Below, one piece after another: positions 43,707 through 55,157 of a DNA stretch of 64,000 nucleotides. This DNA is from Mesorhabditis belari. Its lineage: Eukaryota; Nematoda; Chromadorea; Rhabditida; Rhabditidae. A model generated the notes under the pieces. The model was not told where the DNA came from. It saw only the letters and a list, made by a program, of their open reading frames with translations, and did not search any database. Positions within the stretch are counted from its first letter, which is position 1, and every line of letters begins with the position of its first letter. Both the position numbers and the translations under genes were made by a program. Where the stretch lies: the NCBI GenBank assembly GCA_958450365.1, contig CAUEEP010000911.1:1-64000 (forward strand). Direction: 5' to 3'.

Positions 43707-44810
43707 GCTATGACCTCCAGGAATCGTGATTTTCAATAGAAAATCCAGTGAATAGCTTCTTAAAGCAGTAAATGACTACGGTAGTGTCAAATCAAGGTAT
43801 AGCAATTTCCAGAAATTTATCGATTATCTTTCAAATCTTGTTTCAAACTAAAGTATGCGTTCCAGGATTGAGTAATTTTTTGTAGAAACTTCTAGAATCT
43901 CAGAGAAATTTTGAGTTTTAGCTTTCAACTTATTCTAGTAGGTCGAATTACCTTTTTCTCAACGTTTTCTGTTAGTACAATACGAAAGTAAATATTGGGG
44001 AAATGTTTGGAATGAAGAAATGAATGGGAAAGGGATTAATTGAAATGGAAAAATTGAGGAAAAAGCAAGCAGAGAGGGGAATTTTAGATTTCAGACAAGA
44101 TTTTGATAGCTGTTAAATTGAGGCTTTTGAGTTAAATTGAGGATTTGGGCTTTTTTTTAGTAAAAATCAGATTTTCGAATGGAATTTCGACAATATAGAA
44201 TTCAGAGAACTGAAAAAATAAATGAAATTTCAAAAGCTGACATGAAAACAAAGATTTCCTTCTCAGCTTTTCCTCAAGATTTCCTCAAAACAATCGAATT
44301 TTGCGATCAAGACGCGATTCCGGGATTTACGAGACATTTGCATGCTCGAATCTCGAAGAAATCGCATAGAAAAACGAGAAAACGATGATTTTAGCATTTT
44401 CCGATCGCCGGGAACGATATCGAATATTGGATTTGATCAAAAAGAGGAAAAGAAAAGGAAAAACAAATGTTGAGTGTGCTCTGAGATATCGAAAATGAAA
44501 AGCTTTTCAAAATCCAATTTTAATTTTTTGAATTAAATTGTTTCAAAGGAGAAACTAAATTCCTTTTTAAAGTCGCATGTACTTTGTGCACTCACATACA
44601 CGCCCACTTTCTGGCGTACGTGCGTCATTTACGCTCACAACCCCGGAAATTCCCAAGGCACAAAGTATCATTACTGAGCCTATCAAAATATTCAAAAAAC
44701 CCTATCAAACCGCATCAAAATAACCGGCGAGGCGTTCTTTGTGCGGCCGTGTAATCTGAAGATGGTCCTTTTAACATTAATGGAGATATTCAATTAACAA
44801 GCTAAATATT
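43707..44810. other. Unassigned DNA upstream of the coiled-coil gene
   Basis: A forward motif (TATGCGTTCCAGGATTG) lies at 43853. A 69-codon plus-strand frame at 44179-44388 is basic at its end but has no splice support. Bases 44735-44756 match 5193-5214. Confidence 0.4.
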
Positions 44811-45217
44811 TAAAGCGATTGGAGAAATCTTCTCCTTCTTTCAAATTTCATCGTCGCAAAGCCTTAAAATATTTAGAATTCTAGAATTTCCCAATTTTCT
44901 CAACCAAACGCCATTTCTTAATGCAAAATGATTAGAATGTGACAAATCTGGCATATTTTGCGTACTAGACGACGTACGACCGTACGACCGCGTACGACCC
45001 CATCTTAAAGCGCCTCACCTGTTTAAAATATTAGTTTTTTAATTCATTTGTCTAGATCTCAGTGTTTTTGTGCTGTTTTTAACATTTTTCATACCATGCC
45101 GTGCCAATCTCACCCAATAATGTAAAAAATAGACTTGGGTTTTGTGAAATTCCACTAGAATACATGATTTTATGCTTATTTCTTGCGTTTTCTATCTTTT
45201 TTTGGTACTAGACCCGT
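44811..45217 (+). repeat. Upstream block of F-box A7
   Basis: Standard family A upstream block, starting inside it at TTCTTTCAAATTTCATCG, so the 33-nt hairpin is absent. A local GTACGACC triplication at 44970-45000 interrupts CGTACTAGACCCCATC. Confidence 0.65.
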
Positions 45218-45324
45218 GTAATGGATCACTTTTAGCATTTTCACAAATCTCTTATTGGAAATTCATCATTCACGCGTTTGAAAACAAACTTTTACTATTA
45301 AAAATGCTGAAAGTGATCCATTGC
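45218..45324. repeat. 107-bp inverted repeat, copy for F-box A7
   Basis: Arms GTAATGGATCACTTTTAGC and GCTGAAAGTGATCCATTGC; it ends 47 bp before the A7 ATG. Confidence 0.8.
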
Positions 45325-45371
45325 ATTGATCTGCTCCTTACAAAGAATATTTCTTTTTATTTACAGGTAGA

Positions 45372-46379
45372 ATGGCGCCAATCAGGATGTGGAATATGAC
45401 AACATTTCCAATCGAACGTCTTTGCTTCGATCTGAAGTTGGAGGTTTTGGAGCAATTAGACGCAAGAGATGTGATTGAATTGGTGAAAGTCAATCAAGGA
45501 TTCCTATGGATGATTTCGAGTCGACCATCGACCGTTTTCGGGCACGATGTCCATGATATTCAATTTGGGTTTGGTCCACGAGGAATTAAAGTAATCAACA
45601 TCAAGAAGCTGAATGGGAATTCACTTAAAGTCAGTCTGGATGTCATTCGTCATTTTCCTTTCAGCAAAAACATTCGATCGTGCAATCAATTGTGGATGGG
45701 CATGGATTGCAGCTACAGCCCAATCGACAATGATTACGCCGCCTTTCTGAAACAACTTGAGGCCGTGAATTCACTCTATTTGGATTGGTGTCCGGCTCAG
45801 CACCTGGAGTTGCTTTCTCATTTGGCAGTCAAGATCAAGAGATACGCGGCTCTTCCCAGCTTCCTTCAAAAAGTTCCATCAATAAAAGATCTTGTTAGGG
45901 ATTTCATTGAGACTCGACTCAACGAATGTGAAATAGTCATTTTTGGCTGTAAGGATGATGATGAATTTCAGTTTTACTACAATGCTTTTATAAAGACCCG
46001 CATCAAATATGTTGTAATCGATTGTTACGACGAAAATCTCATCGTCGCAGCTATTCAAACGATTGTTAGCCACGGAATTCCAAGCAAAAACCCTGCAGTG
46101 GTTGTGAGAATTAGCGACGATTTTGTATACTATAGGAAGGCTACAATCGTTGTTTTTCTCAAGGGGTATCCAGGAATGAAACAAATCAGCAGGAAAAATC
46201 GCCAACCATTTATTGCATTGGCAAACGATCGTAGGAGGGGAAGCAGATATCCCGCTTTCACGATGAAAACTCTGTGTTTCCGACGAAATATCAATGTGAC
46301 CCGAGATTGCATCTACATGTTGTCCTTGCTTGAATTTCTCGCCTTCTACATCAAGCCCGATGAAATGATCGATCATTGA
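45372..46379 (+). CDS. F-box-like protein, family A copy 7 (intact, 335 aa)
   Basis: ATG follows TTTATTTACAGGTAGA, so a cis- or trans-splice acceptor lies 5 bases upstream. Residues about 10-55 are the F-box-like part: MTTFPIERLCFDL, EVLEQLDARDVIELVKV, FLWMISSRPS. The C-terminal region has the family words SLDVIRHFPF, SLYLDWCPAQHLELLSHL, NECEIVIFGC, FQFYYNAFIKTRIKYVVI, VSHGIPSKNP, VVFLKGYPGMKQI, CFRRNIN and FYIKPDEMIDH. No intron interrupts it. F-box proteins of this build bind Skp1 through the N-terminus and a target through the C-terminus. Of all copies here it is closest to a consensus and is my best candidate for a working gene. Confidence 0.8.
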   Translation: MAPIRMWNMTTFPIERLCFDLKLEVLEQLDARDVIELVKVNQGFLWMISSRPSTVFGHDVHDIQFGFGPRGIKVINIKKLNGNSLKVSLDVIRHFPFSKNIRSCNQLWMGMDCSYSPIDNDYAAFLKQLEAVNSLYLDWCPAQHLELLSHLAVKIKRYAALPSFLQKVPSIKDLVRDFIETRLNECEIVIFGCKDDDEFQFYYNAFIKTRIKYVVIDCYDENLIVAAIQTIVSHGIPSKNPAVVVRISDDFVYYRKATIVVFLKGYPGMKQISRKNRQPFIALANDRRRGSRYPAFTMKTLCFRRNINVTRDCIYMLSLLEFLAFYIKPDEMIDH

Positions 46380-47416
46380 TGTTTTATTGCTATATTTTGC
46401 TGGCCTTACATTGCCTTTGCGTGCCTTAAATCCTGTTTTTTTCTTGAAGCTAACATTAACTAATCTCAAACTCCGAGATTTATCAAACCGAAACTTTTGG
46501 GAGGTTAATGCCAGTTTTTCATGAGTCTTTCTTGTGACTAGTTGATTATTTATTCTTTCTGTCGACTACATGTTTGGATTTGAAATTTAATCTCCGAGAA
46601 TTTGAATTTAGATGTCTGAGGTTGAATTTGTATTTAATTCCCTTCCCTAAGATATTGGAATTTGACTTAATTTCTAAAACTTCTTTGCAAAATTCTTAAA
46701 CTAAAATATAATTTCAATTCTTTTCTGTTCGCTTATGTTTTCTAAGCCAAAAGCGTATGTATTTACACATTCGGCTCACTTTTTTCATGCACCATGAATA
46801 AGGTATGATTTTTGTCAAACCCAATACCCAGAGTTTGTATCTCTTTTCATTGTTTCAATTCTTCAACCAATCGTATGAAGGTCAACTCGAAATCATCGAG
46901 GAAATCATCTAAATTTCGGTATTCAAATAGTTTTCTTCTTTATTTTTAATAGCCAACACTACTTGCAAGTACAAATAATTTATAAGGAACGAAAAAAAAT
47001 GTATTTATAAATATGTCCACGTATGCGACCGGAGATTGCGTCTACATATTGTCCCCGGGCAGATTTGACATCGAATTTTTTGATCTTCTGCAGCAAGCCT
47101 GACCATGCTGACACATTATACATTGATTAAGTTGTGGAATTCTCTTCTAAAGCAAATTCGATTACTTTCCGTTCCCTTTTTGTACAAAAGATAGTTAAAC
47201 AAAACTAATCTGATAGAGCTTTCTTCTTCTGCATTGTCCTGATCCTTATTGTTTTGCCGTGATTACTTTAGTATTGGTGAATTTTGTTTGAAAACTTTTT
47301 TGTATAGGTGATTTCTTTTATTGTCATTCGATAAATCTCATCACCCCACTATTTCACTTGGAAGCTTCCTTGTTACGAGCTCTCTTTTCATTTTAAATAC
47401 ATTTTCTATTTTAGTT
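46380..47416. repeat. 3' block of A7 and C-family upstream DNA
   Basis: 46380-46810 is the family A 3' block; the Lys/Arg ORF is missing. 46820-46950 is shared with 60645-60770 (AAACCCAATACCCA, TTTGTATCTCTTT). 47160-47410 copies the DNA upstream of C3 (TACAAAAGATAGTTAAACAAA, CACCCCACT). Confidence 0.55.
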
Positions 47417-47494
47417 ATGGCGATTTGTGACTGTCTGGACGACGTAATTGATCTGCAAAGTTTGCCGCCGCTTCCGGGCTCTGACGAACTCTGA
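47417..47494 (+). CDS. Tiny ORF, family C copy 4 (25 aa)
   Basis: MAICDCLDDVIDLQSLPPLP then GSDEL and TGA. After the TGA the frame continues open for about 65 codons (TPKERDQVCLHCGFDSD, then LNRSDFYASSDSDEDYD) to about 47697. This copy has no F-box B partner; the homology ends near 47700 at a duplicated GCGCTAGTCTCCTAAAAT. Confidence 0.4.
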   Translation: MAICDCLDDVIDLQSLPPLPGSDEL

Positions 47495-47829
47495 ATCGGT
47501 TTCAAAATTGGTTCAACCTGTGTTACTCCGAAGGAAAGGGATCAAGTCTGTTTGCATTGTGGTTTTGATTCTGACAAAGCAACGGTGTGTATACTAGATT
47601 CTCTAAATCGATCAGATTTTTATGCCTCCTCAGATTCTGACGAAGATTATGACATCTTTTGCGCTAGTCTCCTAAAATCGATGCGCTAGTCTCCTAAAAT
47701 CTCCACATTTTGAGAACTAGAAATGGACTAACCGATTTTTTTTGCCGTCGTTCCTATTATTGAAAACCCTTAATCGACCCTCTGGTTAGTAAGGAACTGA
47801 ATAAACTCTCGAAATATTGTCGTAAATTT

Positions 47830-48153
47830 GAGGAGAATATTGCTAGGATAGGCTTGTTCTTTGGAGAATAGACTTGCTCTTTTTGAACTAAAAACTTTAC
47901 AACATCGTCGCTTTGTCATTGATCTACTCGAAACTTACAAAATCCTGCGTTGCAAGCAGATTAGCCCTTTGTTTGTTGAATTTTTCAAATTTAAATCGAG
48001 TTCAGGGTCCAGACGTGGTTCATTCCTTTTGCAGATTCCTTTGCGTCTGATGCTTCTTTATGAAACTCATTTCCCGTTATAGCCGCTAGGTTATGGAACT
48101 TGCTCTCAGATGGCATACAAGAAATTCAGTCACTTTCCATTTTCAAGAAATAA
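47830..48153 (+). mobile_element. Non-LTR (LINE-type) reverse transcriptase C-terminal fragment
   Basis: RLALFELKTLQHRRFVIDLL, ETYKILRCKQISPLFVEFF and, after a frameshift near 48080, AARLWNLLSDGIQEIQSLSI then FKK and stop. The pattern (L-R-R-R-DL-YKI, then RLWNxLxxxI..SLxxFK) is the usual end of jockey/CR1-like LINE proteins. The rest of the element is absent, consistent with 5' truncation or decay. Confidence 0.6.
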
Positions 48154-49300
48154 ATCTATGCTCTGGATCTAACGCCTACTTTTAGCCTCTCTAGCATAGG
48201 TAATCCGATTTTTTGCATATTCACTAAATTTAGCATCTTCGTATCTTTCTTTTGTATCTACTTTTAGGCATGTCGGGGCATGGCATGGGATCGCGGGCCG
48301 AGCGGGCACATTTCTTCAATGTTTACTGTATTTACATTATTGACTGAGAACTTTGTCAAATTCTAATCATTTTGCATTAAGAAATGGCGTTTAGTTGAGA
48401 AAATCGGGAAAATCTAGAATTCTAAACAATTAAAGAACACCTCCCTAGTCATTTTGATAAGGATTTTGCTTTCGCTTTGAAGATGGCACAAAAGGAAGCC
48501 ATCCACCTCTAATTTTGTACTCGGGGGTTTTCGAGGTCGGTGAATCGAGTGACCGATTTATTTTGCTTTATCTGTCAAACAAAACCTCTAATTTGTGTTG
48601 ATGGGCCTTGATAGTGTGACGAAACCGTTCAAAAACCCGTTTAAGTCTGTTTATTGAATAAAAAATTTACTTAAAATAAAACATTTTGAATTGACGATAA
48701 AATTGAAGGATTAGGTCAATTTTGAGAGAAAAAAAATAGCTTTTGAACCAAAGCCAACACCTTCAACGGAAAATTGCTGGCGGAAAACTATGGGAAAGCT
48801 TTGAACGGCTCAAGATTTATACGATTTTCTGCCTATTCAATCGATCACCATATTCTTGGTCGAATGCTTTGGAACACAGGAAAAAAAATTCAAAGGTTAG
48901 GGTTGGTTTATTAATCATTAATCATCACCAATGAACCCCCAAATTTTCAGTTCAAAACGCAAATCCTGTGAACGGAGGAACCGAGGCAAAAGAAAAGCGA
49001 TCGGCAATGCGAAAATCCTTTGTGAACCCTAAAAACATGAGTTGAAAGTTAACCGTCGCCGGAACAAGCGGCGATATTGATATTCTGTTACTTGATATGA
49101 CAAGCTACGGTTTATGCAAAGACGAGATTTCACCATGTTTGACTCCTGAGCATCCCAGATTTGATAGCGGTTGAGTTTCGTCCCGAGCAACAATATGATT
49201 CATTTTTTGACAATCCATCAATCAAAAATCTTGGCTGAATGATTAGGATTCCAAAAAGTTAGTTTTTCTTTGCCAAAAATCCAATTGTTATACTGTGCCA
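48154..49300. repeat. Block partly duplicated at 62040-62350
   Basis: 48526-48600 matches 62049-62113 (CTCGGGGGTTTTCGAGGTCG), and 48975-49215 matches 62143-62345. A stretch of about 370 bp between them here is absent from the other copy and ends in AAATTTTCAG. A basic frame (RNRGKRKAIGNAK, VNRRRNKRR) is readable in the 62-kb copy only. 48360-48430 is a fragment of the family A upstream block. Confidence 0.5.
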
Positions 49301-50280
49301 CAGTACAGTTCCAACTTTCAGCCGTTTTCTGTATTTGTCATCACGTTTAAACGTGTCTATTGAGCGTCTCATTTGGCGACGCCATCTTCAGAATATCATG
49401 TTTCATGCTCAGATCTCATCGTTGTTTGCTCTGGCTTTCACCAAACCAAATCGCATGCTTTGTGCAAAGTTTTTTCCATTTCATAACTCATTAGAATGCA
49501 AATTATGTAATACTTTAGATTTCAGTAACTGGCCATTCTGGCGACAGAGTTCTAGCTGTAGATCTGAAAATTTTTATCTAGCGGTTTTTTGGAGTCATGG
49601 TTCGAATGCGGTTTTAGTTTTCAACTACAGTAACCCCTAATGGAAACAGTAGTAGCGCCTAATTAACTGGAAAATGGATGAGAACAAGCTGAAAGCGCGC
49701 ACCAGTGGGTCTTCCGGAACGGAAAAACCGAATGCGGCCGAAATACCTATGCAAACCCTACATTTTGTGTTGCTAAAGCAAAGCTGGGTAATAAAACCGA
49801 AAGTGATCAAAATGATGAGGAACTTTTTACGTTTATAGTGCATATATTTCAAAACCCTGCACCAGAAGCCGCGCGCTTACGTCAACATAAAACTTTTCAG
49901 TTTTTTGCATAAACGCACATGGTAGAGGCAAAATTCTTCCCAAGATTTTGGGGATAATGACGCCCAAAGAAGCGAAGCCGGCTCAGTCGCTCACCGCTCC
50001 TTCGAGCCTTTGGTGCTTCCAAAATGTTTCATTGAATCCGCCAATATGAACATGGGCTGCCAATTTTGGAACGCACAGAACACATTGACACTGATCAAAT
50101 GATCAACACTGTCTAAATCCTCAGAATTCTTTTTATGAGCTCAATTCTGGAACACACGAAACCCATCGGAATTCATTTATCGATCGAGAATTAATTCCCC
50201 ATCAATTCCCCCAAATTCCAGTCGGAACCCGGGAGCAGATGTGTTTTCCATATAAAAAGTGGCCAAATCAACAATAATTT
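49301..50280 (+). repeat. Module D, copy 2
   Basis: Inverted relative to 7690-8610. It contains CATTCTGGCGACAGAGTTCT, TGCATAAACGCACA, the hairpin at 49963-50013, and motif-like TTTTGGAACGCACAGAA and TTCTGGAACACACGAAA at 50086 and 50143. Confidence 0.65.
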
Positions 50281-50698
50281 CCCAATTAGTGTCTTTTTAG
50301 GAAATTGGTCTCGACGAGCCGCAATTCATTGTGAATTTCCCTATAATAACCTTGCAAGAATCCAATTTCAGATGAAGGGCTTTTTGGTGAACTGAACTGC
50401 CTAAAAGTTTTCCAACTTTTCTGGCCAACCTTGGAGATCCACGTTGCGATCAAAGTCAAGATTCTGACAGATGCGTTAATCAATGCCCGAAAAGGTTCGT
50501 ACATCTCTGAGGTGGGATCTCTGAGCTGCCGATCGAACAACCAATAAAGTATCTCAAAAAGATTGAGTCAATCCATTCCTTCAACAACGAATTTAGAGTT
50601 CAAACCACAGAATTTTGAATTCAACTTGTTACGGCTACATAAAACCCATTAGAATGGCGATATAAAATGATCAGACTAGATAAGCCTTTTTTTCAGCG
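50281..50698. repeat. Direct duplicate of about 57020-57350
   Basis: Shared words: GCCAACCTTGGAGATCCACG, CAGATGCGTTAATCAATGCC and CCGATCGAACAACCAATAAAG. On the minus strand FDRNVDLQGWPEKLG is readable here and at 57090, and on the plus strand at 61045, so it may be a relic exon. GATATAAAATGATC at 50659 resembles a TATA box for the next ORF. Confidence 0.5.
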
Positions 50699-50815
50699 AT
50701 GTCTAATTCGAAACGAAGAAGGCAAAACCAAAAGAATGATTCAAAAACAAAACGATTGGTATTCAGACATTTTCTCCAGAAACCCTTATTTTTGGGTTTA
50801 CAAATTAATTTTTGA
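50699..50815 (+). CDS. Lys/Arg-rich small ORF (38 aa), module A8
   Basis: MSNSKRRRQNQKNDSKTKRL then VFRHFLQKPLFLGLQINF and TGA, just after a T-rich TTTTTTTCAGCG stretch. The N-terminus looks like a nuclear localisation signal, the C-terminus is hydrophobic. It converges with F-box A8. Alternatively it is a first exon spliced at GTATTCAG to ACAGGAGTAA. Confidence 0.35.
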   Translation: MSNSKRRRQNQKNDSKTKRLVFRHFLQKPLFLGLQINF

Positions 50816-51270
50816 CAGGAGCAACAAACGTTAATAATCATACTTGATTCATGGTGCATGAAAAAAGTGAGCCGAATCTGTAAATACATAGAAGAAGCCG
50901 CTTAGAAAACATAAACGTACAGAAAAGAATTGAAATTCTATTTTAATTTTGGACTCCTGTCAGAAAGTTTCGAAATTAAGTCAAATTTAAAGATCTTAAA
51001 GAAGGGAATTGAATACAAATTCAATCAGAGACACTCAAAATCCACTTAAAGGAGATTAAATTTCAAATTCAAAGACGTAGTCGCCAGAAAGAATAAATAA
51101 TCAACTAGTCACAAAAAAGAGTCATGAAAAACTAGCAATAGCCGGAAAATCTAAATTTTTGATTCGGTAAATCTCCGAGCTTGAGATTAGTTAATGCTAG
51201 CTTAAAGGCAAAAAGAGAATTTAAATCGCGCAAAGGCAATGTAAGGCCAGCAAAATATAGCAATAAAACA

Positions 51271-52328
51271 TCAATGATCGATCATTTCATCGGGCTTGAT
51301 GTAAAAGGCGAAAAAATCGATGTAAGTTGCTGGATTGGACTTTGTTGAGGACAACATGTAGATGCAATCTCGAGTCGCATTGATATTTCGTCGGAAACAC
51401 AGAGTTTTCTTCATCAAAGCGCGATATCCGCTTCCCTTCCAACGATCGTTTGCCAATGCAATCAATGGTTGAAGATTTTCCCCGTTGATTTGCTTGACCC
51501 CTGGATATCCCTTGAGAAAAACAACGATTGTGGCCTTCATACCGTGTACAAAATTGTCTAAAACTTTCACAACCGCTGCGGGGTTTTCGCTAGGAATTCC
51601 GTGGCTAACGATCCTTTGAATGGCTGCAACGATGAGATTTTCGTCGTAACAACAATCGATTAAAACATATTTGATGTGGGTCTTTATCAAAGCATTGTAG
51701 TAAAACAGAAATCTATCATCATCATCACAGTCAAATCTGACTATTTTACATTCGTTGAGTTGAGTCTCAATGAAATGCCCAACAAGATCTCTTATTGATG
51801 GAGCTTTCCACATGAAGCGGGGAAGACCCGCGAATATCTTGATCTTGGTTGACAAATGAGAAAGCAAGTATCTGCGCGTAGGCGAATAGTCAAACAAACA
51901 GAATGAATCCACTGCCTCTAATTGTTTCAGAAAAGCGCCGTGATCCTTGTTCATTAGGCTCCCGTAACCGTCGCCCATCCACAATTTATTGCACGATCGA
52001 ATGTTTTTGATGAAAGGAAAATAACGAATGACATCCAGACTGACCTTAAGTGACTTCCCATTCAGCTTCTTGATGTTGATTACTTCAATTCTTTGTGAAT
52101 CAAACCCAAATTGAATCGTATCCACATGAGGTCCAAAAACGACCGAGGGTCGACTCGAAATCATCCATTGGAATCCTTGATTGACTTTCACCAATTCAAT
52201 CACATCTTTTGCGTTCAATTGCTCCAAAAGCTCCAACTTCAGATCGAAAGATTCAAATCGAAGCAAAGACGTTCGATTGGAAATGTTGTCAGGTTTCGCA
52301 TCATGAAGGGCACCTTGATGGGCGCCAT
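51271..52328 (-). pseudogene. F-box-like protein, family A copy 8 (5' frameshift)
   Basis: From ATG at 52328 (MAPIKVPFMMRNLTTFPIER) the frame reaches a stop after about 30 codons. The cause is 13 extra bases in the F-box coding region: CTTCGATTTGAATCTTTCGATCTG versus CTTCGATCTG. The other frame is open for 331 codons and keeps almost the whole family sequence (ELLEQLNAKDVIELVKV to FYIKPDEMIDH), but has no ATG before residue about 38. It also carries an insertion, STKSNPATYIDF, near the C-terminus. Recent loss, or a shortened protein from an internal ATG, are both possible. Confidence 0.7.
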
Positions 52329-52380
52329 TCTACCTGCAAATAAAAAGAATTATTCTTTGTAAGGAATCCACTGCAGATCA

Positions 52381-53026
52381 ATGCAATGGGTACTTGTGGA
52401 GTATCCGGGGGGGTAAAATTTTAACTTTTTTAATACTTTTTTTAACTTTTTGACCTTAGCTTTTTTGATCATTCTGCTACTTTTATCAATCTTTTGCACC
52501 TATCGCTTTCAGAGTTTAAAAGAAGAACGAAAATATTGCTTATTGATCTGATTAATGGTCTAAAGATCAATGGATTAACGCAAATTCCGTGAAATTTTAC
52601 ATTTACCATAGGCTTTGTAACTAAAAATTAAATTCTTGAGGCAAATGTTTAACTTTTTGTTAAACCCTTAAACTTAAACCTTTAAACTTATATCATTTTG
52701 CGTTAATTTTAGCGTTTTAAATAGAATTTCATCAATTTAGTGTGAAAATGTTTGCCGCCAACTAGGATATTATCAACATTTCTAATAATGACATAAAAAA
52801 TTTTGTCGAAGTTACGTTTTTGATCGATTATCACCTCGAATCACGTAACCAAGTAATCACCTCGAATAAATTGAATATCTTTACATTTGAAGGGAATTCG
52901 CCACCAAATCACTTAACCGGCTGAATATCATTAAAAAGGGTCGTGTATAACGTATATAAAATTTTACCCCTCCTCCCGGATATTGAAAGCCCCCCCCCCC
53001 GGATACTCCACAAGTACCATGCAATG
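52381..53026. mobile_element. Merlin-like non-autonomous DNA transposon with target duplication
   Basis: Element 52389-53018 (630 bp) starts GGTACTTGTGGAGTATCCGG and ends with its inverse, CCGGATACTCCACAAGTACC. ATGCAATG is directly repeated on both sides (52381-52388 and 53019-53026). It is inserted inside the left arm of the 107-bp inverted repeat of F-box A8; the uninterrupted site is seen in all sister copies. Inside it is AT-rich with no ORF. The 8-bp duplication and GGTAC ends match the second element at 59178. Confidence 0.85.
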
Positions 53027-53127
53027 GATCACTTTCAGCATTTTTAGTAGTAAAAGCTTGTTTTCAAACGCGTGAATGATGAATTTCCAATAAGAGATTT
53101 GTTAAAATGCTAAAAGTGATCCATTGC
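53021..53127. repeat. 107-bp inverted repeat, copy for F-box A8 (split by transposon)
   Basis: Arms GCAATGGATCACTTTCAGC and GCTAAAAGTGATCCATTGC. The transposon sits between it and the F-box start. Confidence 0.75.
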
Positions 53128-53640
53128 ACGGTTCTAGTACCAAAAAAGATAGAAAACGAAAGAAATAAGCATAAACTCATGTATTCTAGTGGAATTTAAC
53201 AAAACTCAAGTCTATTTTTTACATTATTGGATGAGATTTGGCACGGCATGCTATAAAAATGTTAAAAACAGCACAAAAACACTGAGATCTAGGCAAATAA
53301 ATTCAAAAACTAATATTTTAAACAGGTGAAGTGCTTTAAGATGGGGTCTCATGCGCAAAATATCCTGGATTTGTCAAATTCTAATGATTTTGCATTAAGA
53401 AATGGCGTTTAGTCGAGAAAATCGGGAAATCCTAGAATTCTAAACGTGTGCCTTGCCTTATGAAATTTTGCCAATATGAAACTTGAAAGAATGAAAAATC
53501 TTGCGCCGTATGCTATAATAAATGTTAAAAACATGACAAAAACACCGAAATCCAGAAAGAATAAAGAATTTTGTCAAATTCTTTCCTTAAATGCGAGCAG
53601 TTAAAGTAGGTTTTCCGACGAAACCTACCGTAATCCAGAT
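53128..53640. repeat. Upstream block of A8
   Basis: Standard upstream block with the conserved hairpin at 53601-53633. It is nearly the same as 59650-60090 apart from the second transposon. Confidence 0.65.
53601..53633 (-). repeat. Conserved hairpin, copy upstream of A8
   Basis: TTAAAGTAGGTTT, loop TCCGACG, AAACCTACCGTAA. One A-C mismatch in the stem. Confidence 0.65.
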
Positions 53641-55157
53641 CATCCATGATATAATTTACACACAACGAAGCAAAAGAACCAAAACACTCAAATTTCCTCT
53701 AAAATTGTAACGTTTTCCCTTTTTACCTTGTAACCTTTTTACAACGTGCACAAAATCATATTTTAAACAGGTAAAGTTCTTTAAAATGGGTTCTATTAGG
53801 TGAAGTATGCCGGATTTTTCAAATTCTAATCATTTTGCATTAAGAAATGGCGTTTACCTCAACGCTGAAACTACTTCTTTTAGATCTCAACTCTAAATTT
53901 CAAGTTGTAATCCAAATTGGCTGGAAATCATAGAAACTCGTTGAAAGCTACAGTTTTCTTTTTTCTGTGCCAGCTCGGCTAAAAATAACTCTTTATTCGA
54001 ATCGGATATCACAGGCTCAATAATCATTATCGTTGTTGTAATAAAAAGACAGCTAAAGCAGAAAAAAGGTATGGGACCTAGAACTGACTCAACTAAAACA
54101 AAAACAAAAACACAAAAACACAGAGTCAAACGATGAAAATGAATTTCCTATGTGGGAAAGTCGAGTTTGGACGAATGCTCGATGCTTTGAACAAAAAGAT
54201 TTCCTCGCTATAGCAGATTTTGATGTAAATCGAGCATTCTAGCCGTTTTTGGAAGTAAATCATTGAAAAGGGTGAGTTTGTACGCAAAAATTCTTTCATC
54301 CTGAATGTTATTCTATTAGAAATGGATGGAAAAAAATGGTTTGATTTTTCAAAGTCGACTTTCCAATCATCACAAAAAGCATCGAAAGCCAGCAAATGAG
54401 ACCCGTTATCGATAAATATACGTAAATTTTGCAAATAAATACGAGGTTGGGGAGAAATTCTTAAAAGCGGTAAGGCACATGAATCTTGAAAAAGGAAACC
54501 ATGGATAGCGCTAAGAATTGTGATACGGTAATTGATTCACTTATCGGCCTCTTATCAGCAACTTATCAGCCAATTATCAGTCACTTATCGGTCTTCTCAA
54601 ATCGAAAACAAGTTCTAGCCTCATTTTACGTCTTTTCCACCGTAATCGGTTTCCTAATTTGCACTTAATTTGGCCAAAAAAGCAAGTCTGCACAGTGAAG
54701 AAGGTTAAACTGTTGAAGTGAAGTGATTTCCTTTTGAAGTGGCCCATTTTCTAGTGTGAACTCCAGCTTTGAGAACTACCGGATTCCCGGCTTCCAGCTG
54801 ATCACGGAAATGAGAAACACATCCAAAGCAAATTTTCAAAGAAATCACAGGAAAAAGAGCACTTCAAAGACAGAAATACGATAGCTTTTTACTTAATCTT
54901 TTAGAAAAACGGCTCATTCAAAGGAACAAGTTATTGGGCAAAGGAAAACGGGTTCAAGAATTCACAAAAACGGGCATCTAGAAATTCAGCAATTGATATG
55001 GGCATTCCAGAATTGCACACAGAAACAAGCAAGATCCTAAAAGCAAAATCGAAAAAGGTCCTAAAGGATAAATAAAGAAAAAGGATAAATAAAGGTTTTC
55101 TAAAGTTTGGCACAACGCGTCTAAAATCGATTTTCTAAAAATTAAAAATTGATCTGA
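53641..55157. other. Unassigned; first 480 bp duplicated at 60100-60600
   Basis: 53641-54130 repeats at 60100-60600 (CTCTTTATTCGAATCGGATA, CAATAATCATTATCGTTG). From 54130 on the sequence is unique: TTATCAGCCA-type repeats at 54537-54595 and motif copies near 54752 and 54997. No exon that I would defend. Confidence 0.4.

Noticed and set aside
52389..53018. hAT MITE
   Set aside because: The 8-bp duplication would fit hAT, but the shared GGTACTT end with the transposase-bearing element at 59178 favours Merlin.
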